Shown in pieces: positions 8,016 through 14,747 of a stretch of DNA of 32,532 nt. Origin of the DNA: a virus. The position numbers were made by a program, and so were the translations under genes. A model generated the notes under the pieces. It did no database searches. It was not told where the DNA came from and saw nothing but the letters and a program-made list of their open reading frames with translations. Within the stretch, counting starts at the first letter, position 1, and each line of letters begins with the position of its first letter. The DNA is taken from positions 1 through 32,532 of the IMG/VR virus record IMGVR_UViG_3300032240_000453; one strand, 5' to 3'.

Positions 8016-8206
8016 GAGTTGAACCAATGGAGAAGCACGAACCATATAGATTAACTACTTCGGTAATGCTTGGAACTATGCTTGATGTCTTAGAATATGT
8101 AAAAGATTCTGATGATTCAACATTTGTTTTAAAAATGAAGCTTAATAATAATATTGAGTTTCTTGTGGATCAATTAATGACTGAATATGAGCAAGGAAGA
8201 AAATAA
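8003..8206 (+). CDS. Hypothetical protein, 67 residues
   Basis: I chose the ATG at 8003 rather than the upstream ATG at 7955, because the extra 16 residues lie wholly within the end of the spanin-like gene. The product begins MYEIRVEPMEKHEPYRLTTS and has an acidic helical C-terminal half (EFLVDQLMTEYEQGRK). No domain is recognised. It overlaps the start of the phosphoesterase gene by 20 bp, which suggests coupled translation. Confidence 0.5.
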   Translation: MYEIRVEPMEKHEPYRLTTSVMLGTMLDVLEYVKDSDDSTFVLKMKLNNNIEFLVDQLMTEYEQGRK

Positions 8207-9413
8207 GACTTCTGAAGAAATAAGCCAAGAGGCTTTAGAGTTATATAAGTCTGGTAAATTTCAAAGTCAAGGGGCTATTGTTAGGCATTTAGTTAGTTTA
8301 TATCCCGATATTGACAAAGAGCGTTTAAGACTTGCTTTGCTTCGTAGAGTTCAAAGGTATAAAAAAACTAATAATCATCCAGCACTTACAACTGAATGTG
8401 AAGCAGTTGGCTTACCGGTAGAGAATGTTTCAAACTATTGGTATAAAGGAAAGCAATATTCAGTTCATGTCAAAGGAGATAAGCAAGAAACCGATTACGC
8501 TAAAGTAATTGAAGAAATAGTTTCATCTTATAATCCCGATAATCTTAGAGTAATTGAATTTGAAAAGCTTGATACTCCAAAAGCCATTAAAGCAACTCTT
8601 TCAGATATGCACATAGGATTAGAGCCTAATCCACAAAACAAATCTTTATTTGCTTATGAATATAATGAGCAAATATTTAAAGATAATTTGGATAAAGTAT
8701 TTAATTCAATCCTAAAAGAATATAAGCAAAACGGAAAGTTTGACTTACTTATAATAGATGACTTGGGAGATGGATTGGATGGATGGAATGGTCAGACAAC
8801 AAGAGGAGGTCATGCGTTAGAGCAAAATATGAATAATGAAGATGCTTTTCGTGTATTTGTAGAAGGCAAACTTAATTTAATTGAGAATTGTATTCAAGCT
8901 GGTATTGCTAATGAAGTTTTAGTTCGCAATGTAGCTAACGATAATCATTCTGGTAGTTTTGCTTCTATTGCTAATATGACTATTAAAATGATATTGGAAA
9001 GAACTTATTCAAATGAATCGGTTAATTTCTATATTCTTAATAAGTTTATGGAGCATTTTACTTACGGAGATCATACCTACATTCTTACACATGGAAAAGA
9101 TACTCAGTATATGTTTAAAGGATTGCCATTTGAATTAAATGATAAGGCAACTTCGTTTATTAACGATTATATTGACCATTACAATATTAATACAAAGCAC
9201 ATCCATTTAGAAAAAGGCGACTTGCATCGCATTGGTTATTCGAGAACAAAGAAATTTGATTATCGAAATTATATGAGTTTTGCTCCTCCATCTGCTTGGG
9301 TTCAGCATAATTTTGGAGATTGTTATTCTGGTTATTCTATTGAAACAATTCCTAAATTTAGTGGAGAAATAAGCCATACTGATTATTATTTTGATTTAAC
9401 AAAAAAGATTTAA
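8187..9413 (+). CDS. Calcineurin-like metallophosphoesterase
   Basis: This 408-residue protein has the metal-binding motifs of the MPE superfamily: SDMHIG at 139-144 (D140, H142), LGDGLD around 193-198 (D195), NDNH at 251-254 and THGKD at 301-305. Together these bind two metal ions and hydrolyse phosphodiesters or phosphomonoesters. The first 110 residues are extra: a helical region (EEISQEALELYKSGKFQSQG, about 9-28) that looks like a small helix-turn-helix, then a linker. Similar proteins occur in many phages, and nuclease or DNA-end roles are suggested for some. It is the last gene before a strong terminator. The substrate is unknown. Confidence 0.75.
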   Translation: MSKEENKTSEEISQEALELYKSGKFQSQGAIVRHLVSLYPDIDKERLRLALLRRVQRYKKTNNHPALTTECEAVGLPVENVSNYWYKGKQYSVHVKGDKQETDYAKVIEEIVSSYNPDNLRVIEFEKLDTPKAIKATLSDMHIGLEPNPQNKSLFAYEYNEQIFKDNLDKVFNSILKEYKQNGKFDLLIIDDLGDGLDGWNGQTTRGGHALEQNMNNEDAFRVFVEGKLNLIENCIQAGIANEVLVRNVANDNHSGSFASIANMTIKMILERTYSNESVNFYILNKFMEHFTYGDHTYILTHGKDTQYMFKGLPFELNDKATSFINDYIDHYNINTKHIHLEKGDLHRIGYSRTKKFDYRNYMSFAPPSAWVQHNFGDCYSGYSIETIPKFSGEISHTDYYFDLTKKI

Positions 9414-9458
9414 TATATTGTAAGAGTTTTCATAGTGATAATAGGTTTAGTTAAAAGG

Positions 9459-9490
9459 AAAGGATGTCGGTTTTACTGATGTCCTTTTTT
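9459..9490 (+). terminator. Rho-independent terminator after the late/lysis block
   Basis: AAAGGATGTCGG (9459-9470) pairs with CTGATGTCCTTT (9476-9487) around the 5-base loop TTTTA. That makes a 12-bp RNA stem with three G-U pairs, followed by more T. Because of the G-U pairs, the hairpin is strong only in RNA read from the + strand. It separates the late block from the early block. Confidence 0.85.
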
Positions 9491-9514
9491 GTTGATTGAT
9501 AAAAAATATTTAAA

Positions 9515-9550
9515 AAAGTTTTTTTATTTAGAATCTTCTTTGTAATATTA
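9515..9550 (+). promoter_or_regulatory. Candidate early promoter
   Basis: Between the terminator and the first early start lies a very AT-rich stretch that includes TTTT (9520-9523), a 19-base spacer, and TAATATTA (9543-9550). This is close to, but not a full match of, the Bacteroidetes TTTG / TAnnTTTG form. The gap 9414-9591 holds only this and the terminator. A promoter is needed here for the early genes, so I infer one; the exact boxes are uncertain. Confidence 0.4.
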
Positions 9551-9591
9551 CACATCGAAAGCAACTAAGCAATCGAATAAACCTTATCAAA

Positions 9592-9717
9592 ATGAAAAAC
9601 TTTATCTCACTAATGTTAGGCGAAGATTTTACAACTGCCGACATAATTCCAGCCATCAAGACTTTTGCTGGATTAATTTTATTATTATCAATCGTTTCTT
9701 TAATCGAAAACCTATGA
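9592..9717 (+). CDS. Small membrane protein, 41 residues
   Basis: This is the first ORF after the candidate early promoter. It begins MKNFISLMLGEDFTTADIIP and has one hydrophobic helix at about 24-38 (TFAGLILLLSIVSLI). Its stop overlaps the next start as ATGA. First-transcribed tiny membrane proteins often act in early host takeover or exclusion, but nothing here proves a role. Confidence 0.5.
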   Translation: MKNFISLMLGEDFTTADIIPAIKTFAGLILLLSIVSLIENL

Positions 9718-9869
9718 AAATCGTAAAAGCACAATTCAAAGATGAAGCTGGTTATTACACAATGACTTGGTCATTCAATCACGAACTCTGGACTATCAAG
9801 GATATTATCCAACACGAATGCGAAAAATCAAAATCAACCTTTATAAAATTTCTTAATCATGAAAAATAA
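9714..9869 (+). CDS. Hypothetical protein, 51 residues
   Basis: It starts in an ATGA overlap with the previous ORF and ends 11 bp inside the next, so it fits a translationally coupled chain. The product begins MKIVKAQFKDEAGYYTMTWS and ends in a lysine-rich helix. It is soluble, with one Cys and no known motif. Confidence 0.5.
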   Translation: MKIVKAQFKDEAGYYTMTWSFNHELWTIKDIIQHECEKSKSTFIKFLNHEK

Positions 9870-10095
9870 TCACCTAGCTTTAGTCAATCTCATAGAAGCA
9901 CATGGAATTGATTTAGAATTATTTTATGCAGTTTCAGTTTACAAAAACAACTGCGTACTTCAAGGATTCTTTTCAAGTGAATCGAGTTTAATAGGATATA
10001 AATTTGCAAGTCCTATTACTGACAAGAATGGATTCTTGAATTTTAATTTTGAATATGAATCAACTAAATTTGTAATCGTTTTAACTAATCTATAA
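9859..10095 (+). CDS. Hypothetical protein, 78 residues
   Basis: This is a small soluble protein with a helical start (NHLALVNLIEAHGIDLELFY) and a beta-rich second half. No family is recognised. It sits 1 bp before the ERF recombinase gene and overlaps the preceding small ORF by 11 bp, so it belongs to the same early transcript. Confidence 0.6.
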   Translation: MKNNHLALVNLIEAHGIDLELFYAVSVYKNNCVLQGFFSSESSLIGYKFASPITDKNGFLNFNFEYESTKFVIVLTNL

Positions 10096-10096
10096 T

Positions 10097-10639
10097 ATGA
10101 AAAACCTAATCAAATCTCTCTCGGACTTTCAGAATGAATGTCCAATTATCCACAAGGATACAAAAGGCCATAATTACACTTATGCCGATTTGCCTCAAAT
10201 CTTTAGCGTTATTAATCCATTGCTTAAGAAACACAAACTTTGCTTTACTCAATTACTGGAGAACGATGGCATTAAGACTATATTATTCCATGTTGAAAGT
10301 GGCGAGCAACTTCAAAGCTTTACTCAAATTCCAAAGGTAAAACTTGGGAACATGAATGATTATCAAGCCTATGGATCGGGAGTAACTTACTTTAGAAGAT
10401 ATGCTTTGAGTTCAATGCTTGGTATCATTACTGACAAAGATACAGATGCAGCTGGTACTCAAGTAAAAGAATCAGTTCAAGCAAAGCCAAAGATTGATGA
10501 TGTTATCATTGCATCAAGCATTAATGCTACATCATCTATTGAGAAGCTAAATGCTTATTATAAGCAAGTAAGTTCTGATTATGAATTAACTCCAGAACAA
10601 ATCAAATTATTTTCAAACCGTAAATCATTTTTGAAATAA
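10097..10639 (+). CDS. erf: ERF-family single-strand annealing recombinase
   Basis: This 180-residue protein matches the ERF superfamily, which anneals complementary single strands during phage recombination and genome circularisation. The N-terminal part has HNYTYADLPQIFSVINPLL (about 25-43). The hallmark block is QAYGSGVTYFRRYALSSMLG at 90-109, followed by TDKDTDAAG. The C-terminal 40 residues are a helical tail ending FSNRKSFLK. It overlaps the next small ORF by one base (TAATG). An SSB-like gene follows shortly, as is usual for annealing proteins. Length is short but normal for the core family. Confidence 0.87.
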   Translation: MKNLIKSLSDFQNECPIIHKDTKGHNYTYADLPQIFSVINPLLKKHKLCFTQLLENDGIKTILFHVESGEQLQSFTQIPKVKLGNMNDYQAYGSGVTYFRRYALSSMLGIITDKDTDAAGTQVKESVQAKPKIDDVIIASSINATSSIEKLNAYYKQVSSDYELTPEQIKLFSNRKSFLK

Positions 10640-10803
10640 TGGAATATAATATAAATCCAGTTTTTAATTGGCAAGAAAAGATTGATGAATGCAATACGCT
10701 TTCAAATCTTAATGATTTCTTTTTTGCTCATGAAACCGAAATAGCAGAAAAACCAGAAGTATTAAACTTAATCAATAACCGTAAACAACAATTTAAAAAG
10801 TAA
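10639..10803 (+). CDS. Small protein resembling the ERF C-terminal tail, 54 residues
   Basis: It starts in a TAATG overlap with ERF and ends in another with the SSB-like gene, so it is firmly placed between them. The product begins MEYNINPVFNWQEKIDECNT and ends LINNRKQQFKK. That end and the spacing of T, LN and aromatic pairs resemble the ERF tail just upstream (T-S-I-E-K-LN-A-YY, then FSNRKSFLK). It may be a duplicated tail, for example an interaction module for SSB. The resemblance is judged by eye. Confidence 0.6.
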   Translation: MEYNINPVFNWQEKIDECNTLSNLNDFFFAHETEIAEKPEVLNLINNRKQQFKK

Positions 10804-11096
10804 TGGAAAAGAAAGAAAAAGTATTCGCAGATGGTTTCATCTTCAAGCGTTCAGATAACGCACCAGATTTTGTAATCGGAAACATCTCAATCAAATCAGA
10901 AGATGCAATTGCATTTATTCAAAAGCATTCTAAAAAAGGATGGGTAAATTTAAAAGTAAATAAATCACAAAATGGCAAAGCCTATATCGAGTTAGATACT
11001 TGGGAAGCTACCGGTACCAAGCCAACTTATACTAAAACTCCAGCGTTAAACGGAGATATGGCTAATGAGTTTAACAATTCAGATTTACCTTTCTAA
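10803..11096 (+). CDS. Single-stranded DNA-binding-like protein
   Basis: This 97-residue protein has a beta-rich body (ADGFIFKRSDNAPDFVIGNI, about 9-28, and WVNLKVNKSQNGKAYIELD, about 47-65) and a disordered linker. It ends in NNSDLPF (91-97), like the acidic DDDIPF tip by which SSB recruits partners. The body is too short and divergent for me to show an OB fold directly. Position right after ERF supports an SSB role that protects ssDNA during replication and recombination. Its start overlaps the previous stop (TAATG). Confidence 0.6.
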   Translation: MEKKEKVFADGFIFKRSDNAPDFVIGNISIKSEDAIAFIQKHSKKGWVNLKVNKSQNGKAYIELDTWEATGTKPTYTKTPALNGDMANEFNNSDLPF

Positions 11097-11356
11097 TGAT
11101 TTGGAATTTAGATAATTACTACGAATTTAGATGGGAGGATCACTTTGTAGGAGATGACAAATGGTTTGCAAGAAGTTTCTATCAAATGAAGAAGTTTAAT
11201 TCGCAAGAGCAAGCTAATGAGTATGTTGCTAATATGTTAGCTGGTAATAGATGCTTGGGAGTTTTAGAATTAACTCCAGAATATGATAAGATTTTAGAAT
11301 CTTGTGATGGCGATAAAATTGAAGAATTTAGAGAGTTAAAAGAATTTACATTATGA
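11096..11356 (+). CDS. Hypothetical protein, 86 residues
   Basis: This is an acidic protein rich in aromatics near its N-terminus (NLDNYYEFRWEDHF), with a helix in the middle that starts SQEQANEYVANMLAG. No family is recognised. Its first base is the last base of the SSB-like gene, and its end overlaps the next gene by 4 bp, so it is part of the early operon. Confidence 0.6.
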   Translation: MIWNLDNYYEFRWEDHFVGDDKWFARSFYQMKKFNSQEQANEYVANMLAGNRCLGVLELTPEYDKILESCDGDKIEEFRELKEFTL

Positions 11357-11544
11357 AAATCAGAAAGTTAGATTTATACCAAGAAGTGGCTAATCGATTA
11401 AACTCAAAAGGAGTAAAGCCATTCAGCGCAAGGGAGTTCAATATGCCATTAGTTCAACAAGTGGTATATGGCAAGGTTAAGAACGAAGATGTTATGCAAG
11501 AAATCAAAGAGTTAATGCTAGAGAAACTACATGGCTCAAGGTAA
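11353..11544 (+). CDS. Small helical protein, 63 residues
   Basis: This is a basic, helical product. The central FSAREFNMPLVQQVVYGKVK (about 24-43) and the following helix resemble small phage proteins with a helix-turn-helix-like layout, so a DNA-binding role is possible but unproven. It overlaps the gene before it (ATGA) and the small membrane ORF after it (14 bp). Confidence 0.5.
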   Translation: MKIRKLDLYQEVANRLNSKGVKPFSAREFNMPLVQQVVYGKVKNEDVMQEIKELMLEKLHGSR

Positions 11545-11650
11545 GAATAAACAACACGAGAAGGCAAGCGAGGTTCTGGCTTTCTTTGGAGTATGTGGAA
11601 TGATTTCCATGTGGATCATTTATTTAATCGTTTATCTAATTAACCTATGA
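11531..11650 (+). CDS. Small membrane protein, 39 residues
   Basis: It begins MAQGKNKQHEKASEVLAFFG, with a charged N-terminus followed by a hydrophobic helix at about 16-38. It overlaps the previous gene by 14 bp and the next by ATGA. A single-pass membrane microprotein fits; the role is unknown. Confidence 0.5.
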   Translation: MAQGKNKQHEKASEVLAFFGVCGMISMWIIYLIVYLINL

Positions 11651-11787
11651 AAGAACTAACCTTTAACCAATGGCAAGAGCATCTTGCTAAAGAATTACAG
11701 AAAAACTATCGTAAACTAAAACTTATCAAAGATGAGAAGCTTCAAAAAGTATCACGAAGAAAATCCACAAATTTACACAGAGTTTAA
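11647..11787 (+). CDS. Small basic protein, 46 residues
   Basis: It starts at the ATGA overlap with the membrane ORF and runs 56 bp into the next gene. The product is very basic and helical (WQEHLAKELQKNYRKLKLIK). The first 85 bp are the only coding use of that stretch, which supports it as real. No domain is recognised. Confidence 0.45.
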   Translation: MKELTFNQWQEHLAKELQKNYRKLKLIKDEKLQKVSRRKSTNLHRV

Positions 11788-12001
11788 AAGACTTGCTTAC
11801 CAGCTTATTAATCGTGGATATAAGCACATTGGGGCAAAGCAAATATTTGAAGTAATACGTTGGAATACTATGATTACCGGTAACGATGGATTCAAAGTAA
11901 ACAATACTTATACTTCTGATTATGCAAGGCTATTTGAGAAAGATCATCCGATTTATGCTGGAATATTTCGCAAAAGACTTTGCAAATTAAAAGTAGATTA
12001 G
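11732..12001 (+). CDS. Conserved phage-type protein of unknown function, 89 residues
   Basis: The block VIRWNTMITGNDGFKVNN, then YARLFEKDHPIYAGIFRKR, is a pattern I know from many small phage proteins without assigned function. The first half is helical and basic, and the second half has the conserved aromatic and Arg residues. A nucleic-acid-binding role is plausible from charge only. It is the last gene before the leader and terminator at 12002-12114, so it closes the early operon. Confidence 0.65.
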   Translation: MRSFKKYHEENPQIYTEFKRLAYQLINRGYKHIGAKQIFEVIRWNTMITGNDGFKVNNTYTSDYARLFEKDHPIYAGIFRKRLCKLKVD

Positions 12002-12009
12002 TATATTGC
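11979..12009 (+). promoter_or_regulatory. Bacteroidetes-type promoter before the leader RNA
   Basis: TTTG (11979-11982) is followed by a 19-base spacer and TATATTGC (12002-12009), close to the -33 TTTG / -7 TAnnTTTG form of Bacteroidetes promoters. It overlaps the end of the previous gene. A start near 12014 would give a leader of about 100 bases before the next ATG. The last two bases of the -7 box deviate from the consensus. Confidence 0.5.
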
Positions 12010-12013
12010 AAAA

Positions 12014-12104
12014 CGATAAGCGAAGTCTGTGAGAGGGTTTCGGTTATTTAAGGGGTTAAAAAACCACAAAGCCAGTTCCAATCTCTCACTTGGGCTGGCT
12101 TTTT
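12014..12104 (+). ncRNA. Candidate leader or small RNA ending at a terminator
   Basis: The 12002-12114 gap has no ATG and no ORF. Between the promoter-like boxes and the terminator lie GTGAGAG (12029-12035), a small GGTT/AACC hairpin at 12054-12064, and the terminator. The terminator loop contains CTCTCAC (12082-12088), an exact complement of the upstream GTGAGAG. The RNA could fold either as terminator or as a long-range pairing, or form both as a pseudoknot. It may be an attenuator for the replication genes or a free small RNA. Confidence 0.4.
12067..12104 (+). terminator. Rho-independent terminator before the replication gene
   Basis: AAAGCCAG (12067-12074) pairs with CTGGCTTT (12094-12101). 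CCAA (12077-12080) pairs with TTGG (12089-12092) inside it, and a T run follows. It ends transcripts from the early operon or from the leader promoter 11 bp before the next gene, so expression of that gene needs read-through or antitermination. Confidence 0.85.
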
Positions 12105-12114
12105 TATTTGACTA

Positions 12115-12780
12115 ATGAAATATTTCCTACATGATTCAAATTCATTTAACGATGAAAAAATAACGGAACTCTATCTTGAGTTTGGTTATGAAGGGCTTGG
12201 ATTATTTTATACGATCCTTGAAAAACTTGCATTGCAAGAAAAACCGATAAAGACTAATGTAATAAAACATCAGTTAAATGTTGGTAAAAAGTTAGATAAA
12301 TGCTGGAAGTTTATGGAAGAAATTGACTTAATATCATCAAATAATGGTGAAACTTTCAACAAACAATTGCTAAACTTTAGTGAAAAGTATCAAGTTAAAA
12401 AAGAAAAAAATGCAAAACGAATTGCAGAATGGCGTGAAAATCAATTAGTTAGCGAAAGTGTAACGCATTACAAAAGTGTTAGTAATACTCCTAAAGTAAA
12501 GGAAAGTAAAGTAAAGGAAAGTAAAGTAAATATATCTTTAAGCGTTCAACTTTTGCAATATGTTGTTGAATTAGGAGATGAATATGATAACTTTTATTCT
12601 TATTGGACTGAAAAAGATAAAAAAGGAAAAGAGAGATGGGAAAACGAAAAGTATTTTGATATTAGCAGAAGAATAAAAACTTGGATTACTAACTCAACTA
12701 AATTTAAAACTAATGGAACTAACAACGAATCGAAACTCGGAACATCAGCTGCAAGAATGGAAGCCCTCCGTAACTGGTAA
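12115..12780 (+). CDS. Replication protein with DUF4373 (Lin1244/Lin1753-type) N-terminal domain
   Basis: This 221-residue protein has an N-terminal DUF4373-type block: YFLHDSNSFNDEKITELYLE at 3-22, then YEGLGLFYTILEKL, a winged-helix replication-initiator-like fold. A linker KVKESKVKESKV (about 127-138) follows, coded by iteron-like DNA repeats. The C-terminal domain has FYSYWTEKDKKGKERWENEK and an ISRRIKTWI helix, as in phage replication proteins with DnaD-like tails. It probably binds the origin and recruits the host helicase. It overlaps the next gene by 68 bp. Replication identity comes from family memory and context. Confidence 0.75.
   Translation: MKYFLHDSNSFNDEKITELYLEFGYEGLGLFYTILEKLALQEKPIKTNVIKHQLNVGKKLDKCWKFMEEIDLISSNNGETFNKQLLNFSEKYQVKKEKNAKRIAEWRENQLVSESVTHYKSVSNTPKVKESKVKESKVNISLSVQLLQYVVELGDEYDNFYSYWTEKDKKGKERWENEKYFDISRRIKTWITNSTKFKTNGTNNESKLGTSAARMEALRNW
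12493..12530 (+). repeat. Iteron-like direct repeats inside the replication gene
   Basis: The 15-base unit AAAGTAAAGGAAAGT occurs at 12493-12507 and 12508-12522, with a third partial copy to 12530. The unit is 15 bases and so keeps frame. Repeats inside a replication initiator gene, as in phage lambda O, often form the origin. A neutral linker repeat is the alternative. Confidence 0.6.
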
Positions 12781-13474
12781 TCCTTTAGCAAAGCAGTTAA
12801 TGCTTGCAAGCAAAGGTCAGACTTTGCGTTTAAGCGATGATAATGATTTAAAGCAAGTGTTACGCTACTCGATGCTTTTAGTTGGCTTACGAGCAAACAA
12901 TATGCCAACAGAAGAAGAAAAGTTTGTACTGATTAATTTTATTAAAACCAATTTTGGAAATATTACGATTGCACAAATCAAACTTGCATTTGATATGGCA
13001 GTAGCTGGAAAGCTTCAAGTAGATGCTAAATGCTATGAGAACTTTTCTTGTGAGTTCTTTGGCAGAATAATGGCAAAGTATTTAGAGTTTTCAGCACAAG
13101 AAACAAGGATCATAAGCCAACGAGTAGTTGAAGATGAGCCATTACCAAAGCCAAGCGATGAAATATTAAAACTTCAAGCAATTGAAATTATTAATGATTT
13201 TGCTGATAAGGTAAAGAAAAGCAAAGATACCGGTAAAACATTTAATTGGATGACTGGAGGATTAAGCGAACTTTATAAAATGCTTGTCAAATTTGGTATT
13301 CAGACAATATCAAAGGAAGAAATGCTTGAAATTTGGCGGAAAAATGCTAACATTGAAAATGAAGAAGAACGCAAAAATCATTGTCGGATGCAGTCATATA
13401 TTTTGCTTGCTAATCAGTTGGCTGATTTTGATGCAAGAATTGATAGTGATGGAAAAATTAAACCTATTGAATAA
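12713..13474 (+). CDS. Probable replication partner (helicase-loader-like)
   Basis: This 253-residue helical protein overlaps the replication protein by 68 bp and ends one base into the C5 methyltransferase start. The middle block (EKFVLINFIKTNFGNITIA about 68-86, then IAQIKLAFDMAVAGKL and NFSCEFFGRIMAKY) is a pattern seen in the gene after DUF4373 proteins in Bacteroidetes phages. No Walker motifs are visible, so it is not a helicase. A loader or primosome adaptor role is inferred from its fixed position only. The first in-frame ATG is used; the next Met is residue 30. Confidence 0.5.
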   Translation: MELTTNRNSEHQLQEWKPSVTGNPLAKQLMLASKGQTLRLSDDNDLKQVLRYSMLLVGLRANNMPTEEEKFVLINFIKTNFGNITIAQIKLAFDMAVAGKLQVDAKCYENFSCEFFGRIMAKYLEFSAQETRIISQRVVEDEPLPKPSDEILKLQAIEIINDFADKVKKSKDTGKTFNWMTGGLSELYKMLVKFGIQTISKEEMLEIWRKNANIENEEERKNHCRMQSYILLANQLADFDARIDSDGKIKPIE

Positions 13475-14544
13475 TGAATGTACTAAGCCTATTTGATGGA
13501 ATGTCGTGCGGTCAACAAGCATTAGAAAGAGCAGGATTTAAAGTTGATAAATACTTTGCATCTGAAATTGACAAGTATGCTATTCGAGTAACGATGGCAA
13601 ACTATCCAAATACGATTCAGTTAGGATCGGTAGTAAATGTTAAAGGAATTGATTTGCCTAAAATTGATGTGTTAATTGGAGGTAGTCCTTGTCAATCGTT
13701 CAGCTTTGCCGGTAAGCGAAAAGGAATGAGTACCAAAGATGAGCAAGAGATATTAACGCTTAATCATTACTTACAATTAAAAGAAGAAGGATTTGAATTT
13801 GAAGGTCAGTCTTACTTATTTTGGGAGTATATGAGATTACTCAAGGAGGTAAAGCCAAAGTATTTTTTACTTGAGAATGTAATGATGGGAGAGAAATGGG
13901 AAAAGATTTTATCTAAAGCTATTGGAGTTAAGCCAATAATGATTAATTCATTGTTAGTTTCTGCTCAGAATAGACAAAGACTTTATTGGACTAATATTGG
14001 ATTAGAGCCACAAGGATTATTTGGAGATTTAGAATCTACAATTCAACAACCAAAAGATAAAGGAATTTTGCTTAAAGATATAATTGAAGATAATGTAGAT
14101 AATAAATTCTATTTGTCAGAAAAATTAATTAAAGGTTTTTTAAATAAACCAGCTGAATGGGCAAAAGGATTTGTTCCCAGAGATTTAAACGGTAAATCAT
14201 ATTGTTTAACTACTGGTCAATTTCAAGTTTCAAACAATTACATTATTACTCATAATTTGCAACCAAGAAGTGCAAATCGACCTTCATTAAAAAATAAGAC
14301 AAGTAGTGGAGGCTCTGGACATTTGCAAAAATATGATGGTAAAACTTATTGTTTAGATACTGGACAAACAAATGCGATTGAATACAACGGAAAAATTAGA
14401 AGATTAACTCCTATTGAATATGAAAGATTGCAGACAGTTAAAGATAATTACACAAATTATGTGAGTGATACACAAAGATTTAGAATGCTTGGAAACGGAT
14501 GGACAGTAGATGTAATTGCTCACATTTTTAACTATATGAAATGA
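13474..14544 (+). CDS. DNA cytosine-5 methyltransferase
   Basis: This 356-residue enzyme transfers methyl from SAM to C5 of cytosine in duplex DNA. Motif I is LFDGMSCGQ (6-14). Motif IV is GGSPCQSFS with the catalytic Cys at 73, motif VI is ENV (134-136), and motif VIII is QNRQRLYWTN (165-174). Motif IX is RRLTPIEYERLQT, and motif X is MLGNGWTVDVIAHI near the end. The target region between VIII and IX holds two like segments, GKSYCLTTGQ (240-249) and GKTYCLDTGQ (289-298). All motifs are intact. No restriction enzyme lies nearby, so it is an orphan enzyme that probably protects phage DNA. The target sequence is unknown. Confidence 0.93.
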   Translation: MNVLSLFDGMSCGQQALERAGFKVDKYFASEIDKYAIRVTMANYPNTIQLGSVVNVKGIDLPKIDVLIGGSPCQSFSFAGKRKGMSTKDEQEILTLNHYLQLKEEGFEFEGQSYLFWEYMRLLKEVKPKYFLLENVMMGEKWEKILSKAIGVKPIMINSLLVSAQNRQRLYWTNIGLEPQGLFGDLESTIQQPKDKGILLKDIIEDNVDNKFYLSEKLIKGFLNKPAEWAKGFVPRDLNGKSYCLTTGQFQVSNNYIITHNLQPRSANRPSLKNKTSSGGSGHLQKYDGKTYCLDTGQTNAIEYNGKIRRLTPIEYERLQTVKDNYTNYVSDTQRFRMLGNGWTVDVIAHIFNYMK

Positions 14545-14747
14545 GAAACTTTATAATTGCTTTGATTACAGGCATTGGCTTATATTATTTTTATACTCTA
14601 ATTAAAAAAGATATAGAGCATCCGCATAAACCTGTATATTTGAAACTGGTAGAAGAAGACTTTCACGATGATTTTGATTCGACCTATTATTACTACGGGT
14701 GCAAGACAGATACATTCAAACTAAATCATAAATGCAATGGCAAATAG
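14541..14747 (+). CDS. Small membrane-anchored protein, 68 residues
   Basis: A hydrophobic N-terminal helix at about 3-21 (NFIIALITGIGLYYFYTLI) is followed by a polar segment rich in acidic and Tyr residues (EEDFHDDFDSTYYYYG) and two Cys. It could be a single-pass protein with an outside tail, or be secreted. No family is recognised. It starts in an ATGA overlap with the methyltransferase stop and overlaps the next gene by 11 bp. Confidence 0.55.
   Translation: MRNFIIALITGIGLYYFYTLIKKDIEHPHKPVYLKLVEEDFHDDFDSTYYYYGCKTDTFKLNHKCNGK

Noticed and set aside
9528-9734. Minus-strand ORF of 68 codons across the early promoter region
   Set aside because: It runs over the promoter-like region and the first small early gene, has no recognisable protein pattern, and every supported gene is on the + strand.
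10134-10340. Second frame inside the ERF gene
   Set aside because: It is a short basic frame fully inside ERF with no overlap logic to neighbours; ERF has clear family motifs in its own frame.
12600-12908. Minus-strand ORF of 102 codons over the replication gene overlap
   Set aside because: It lies antisense to two overlapping + strand genes with family support and has no known motif.
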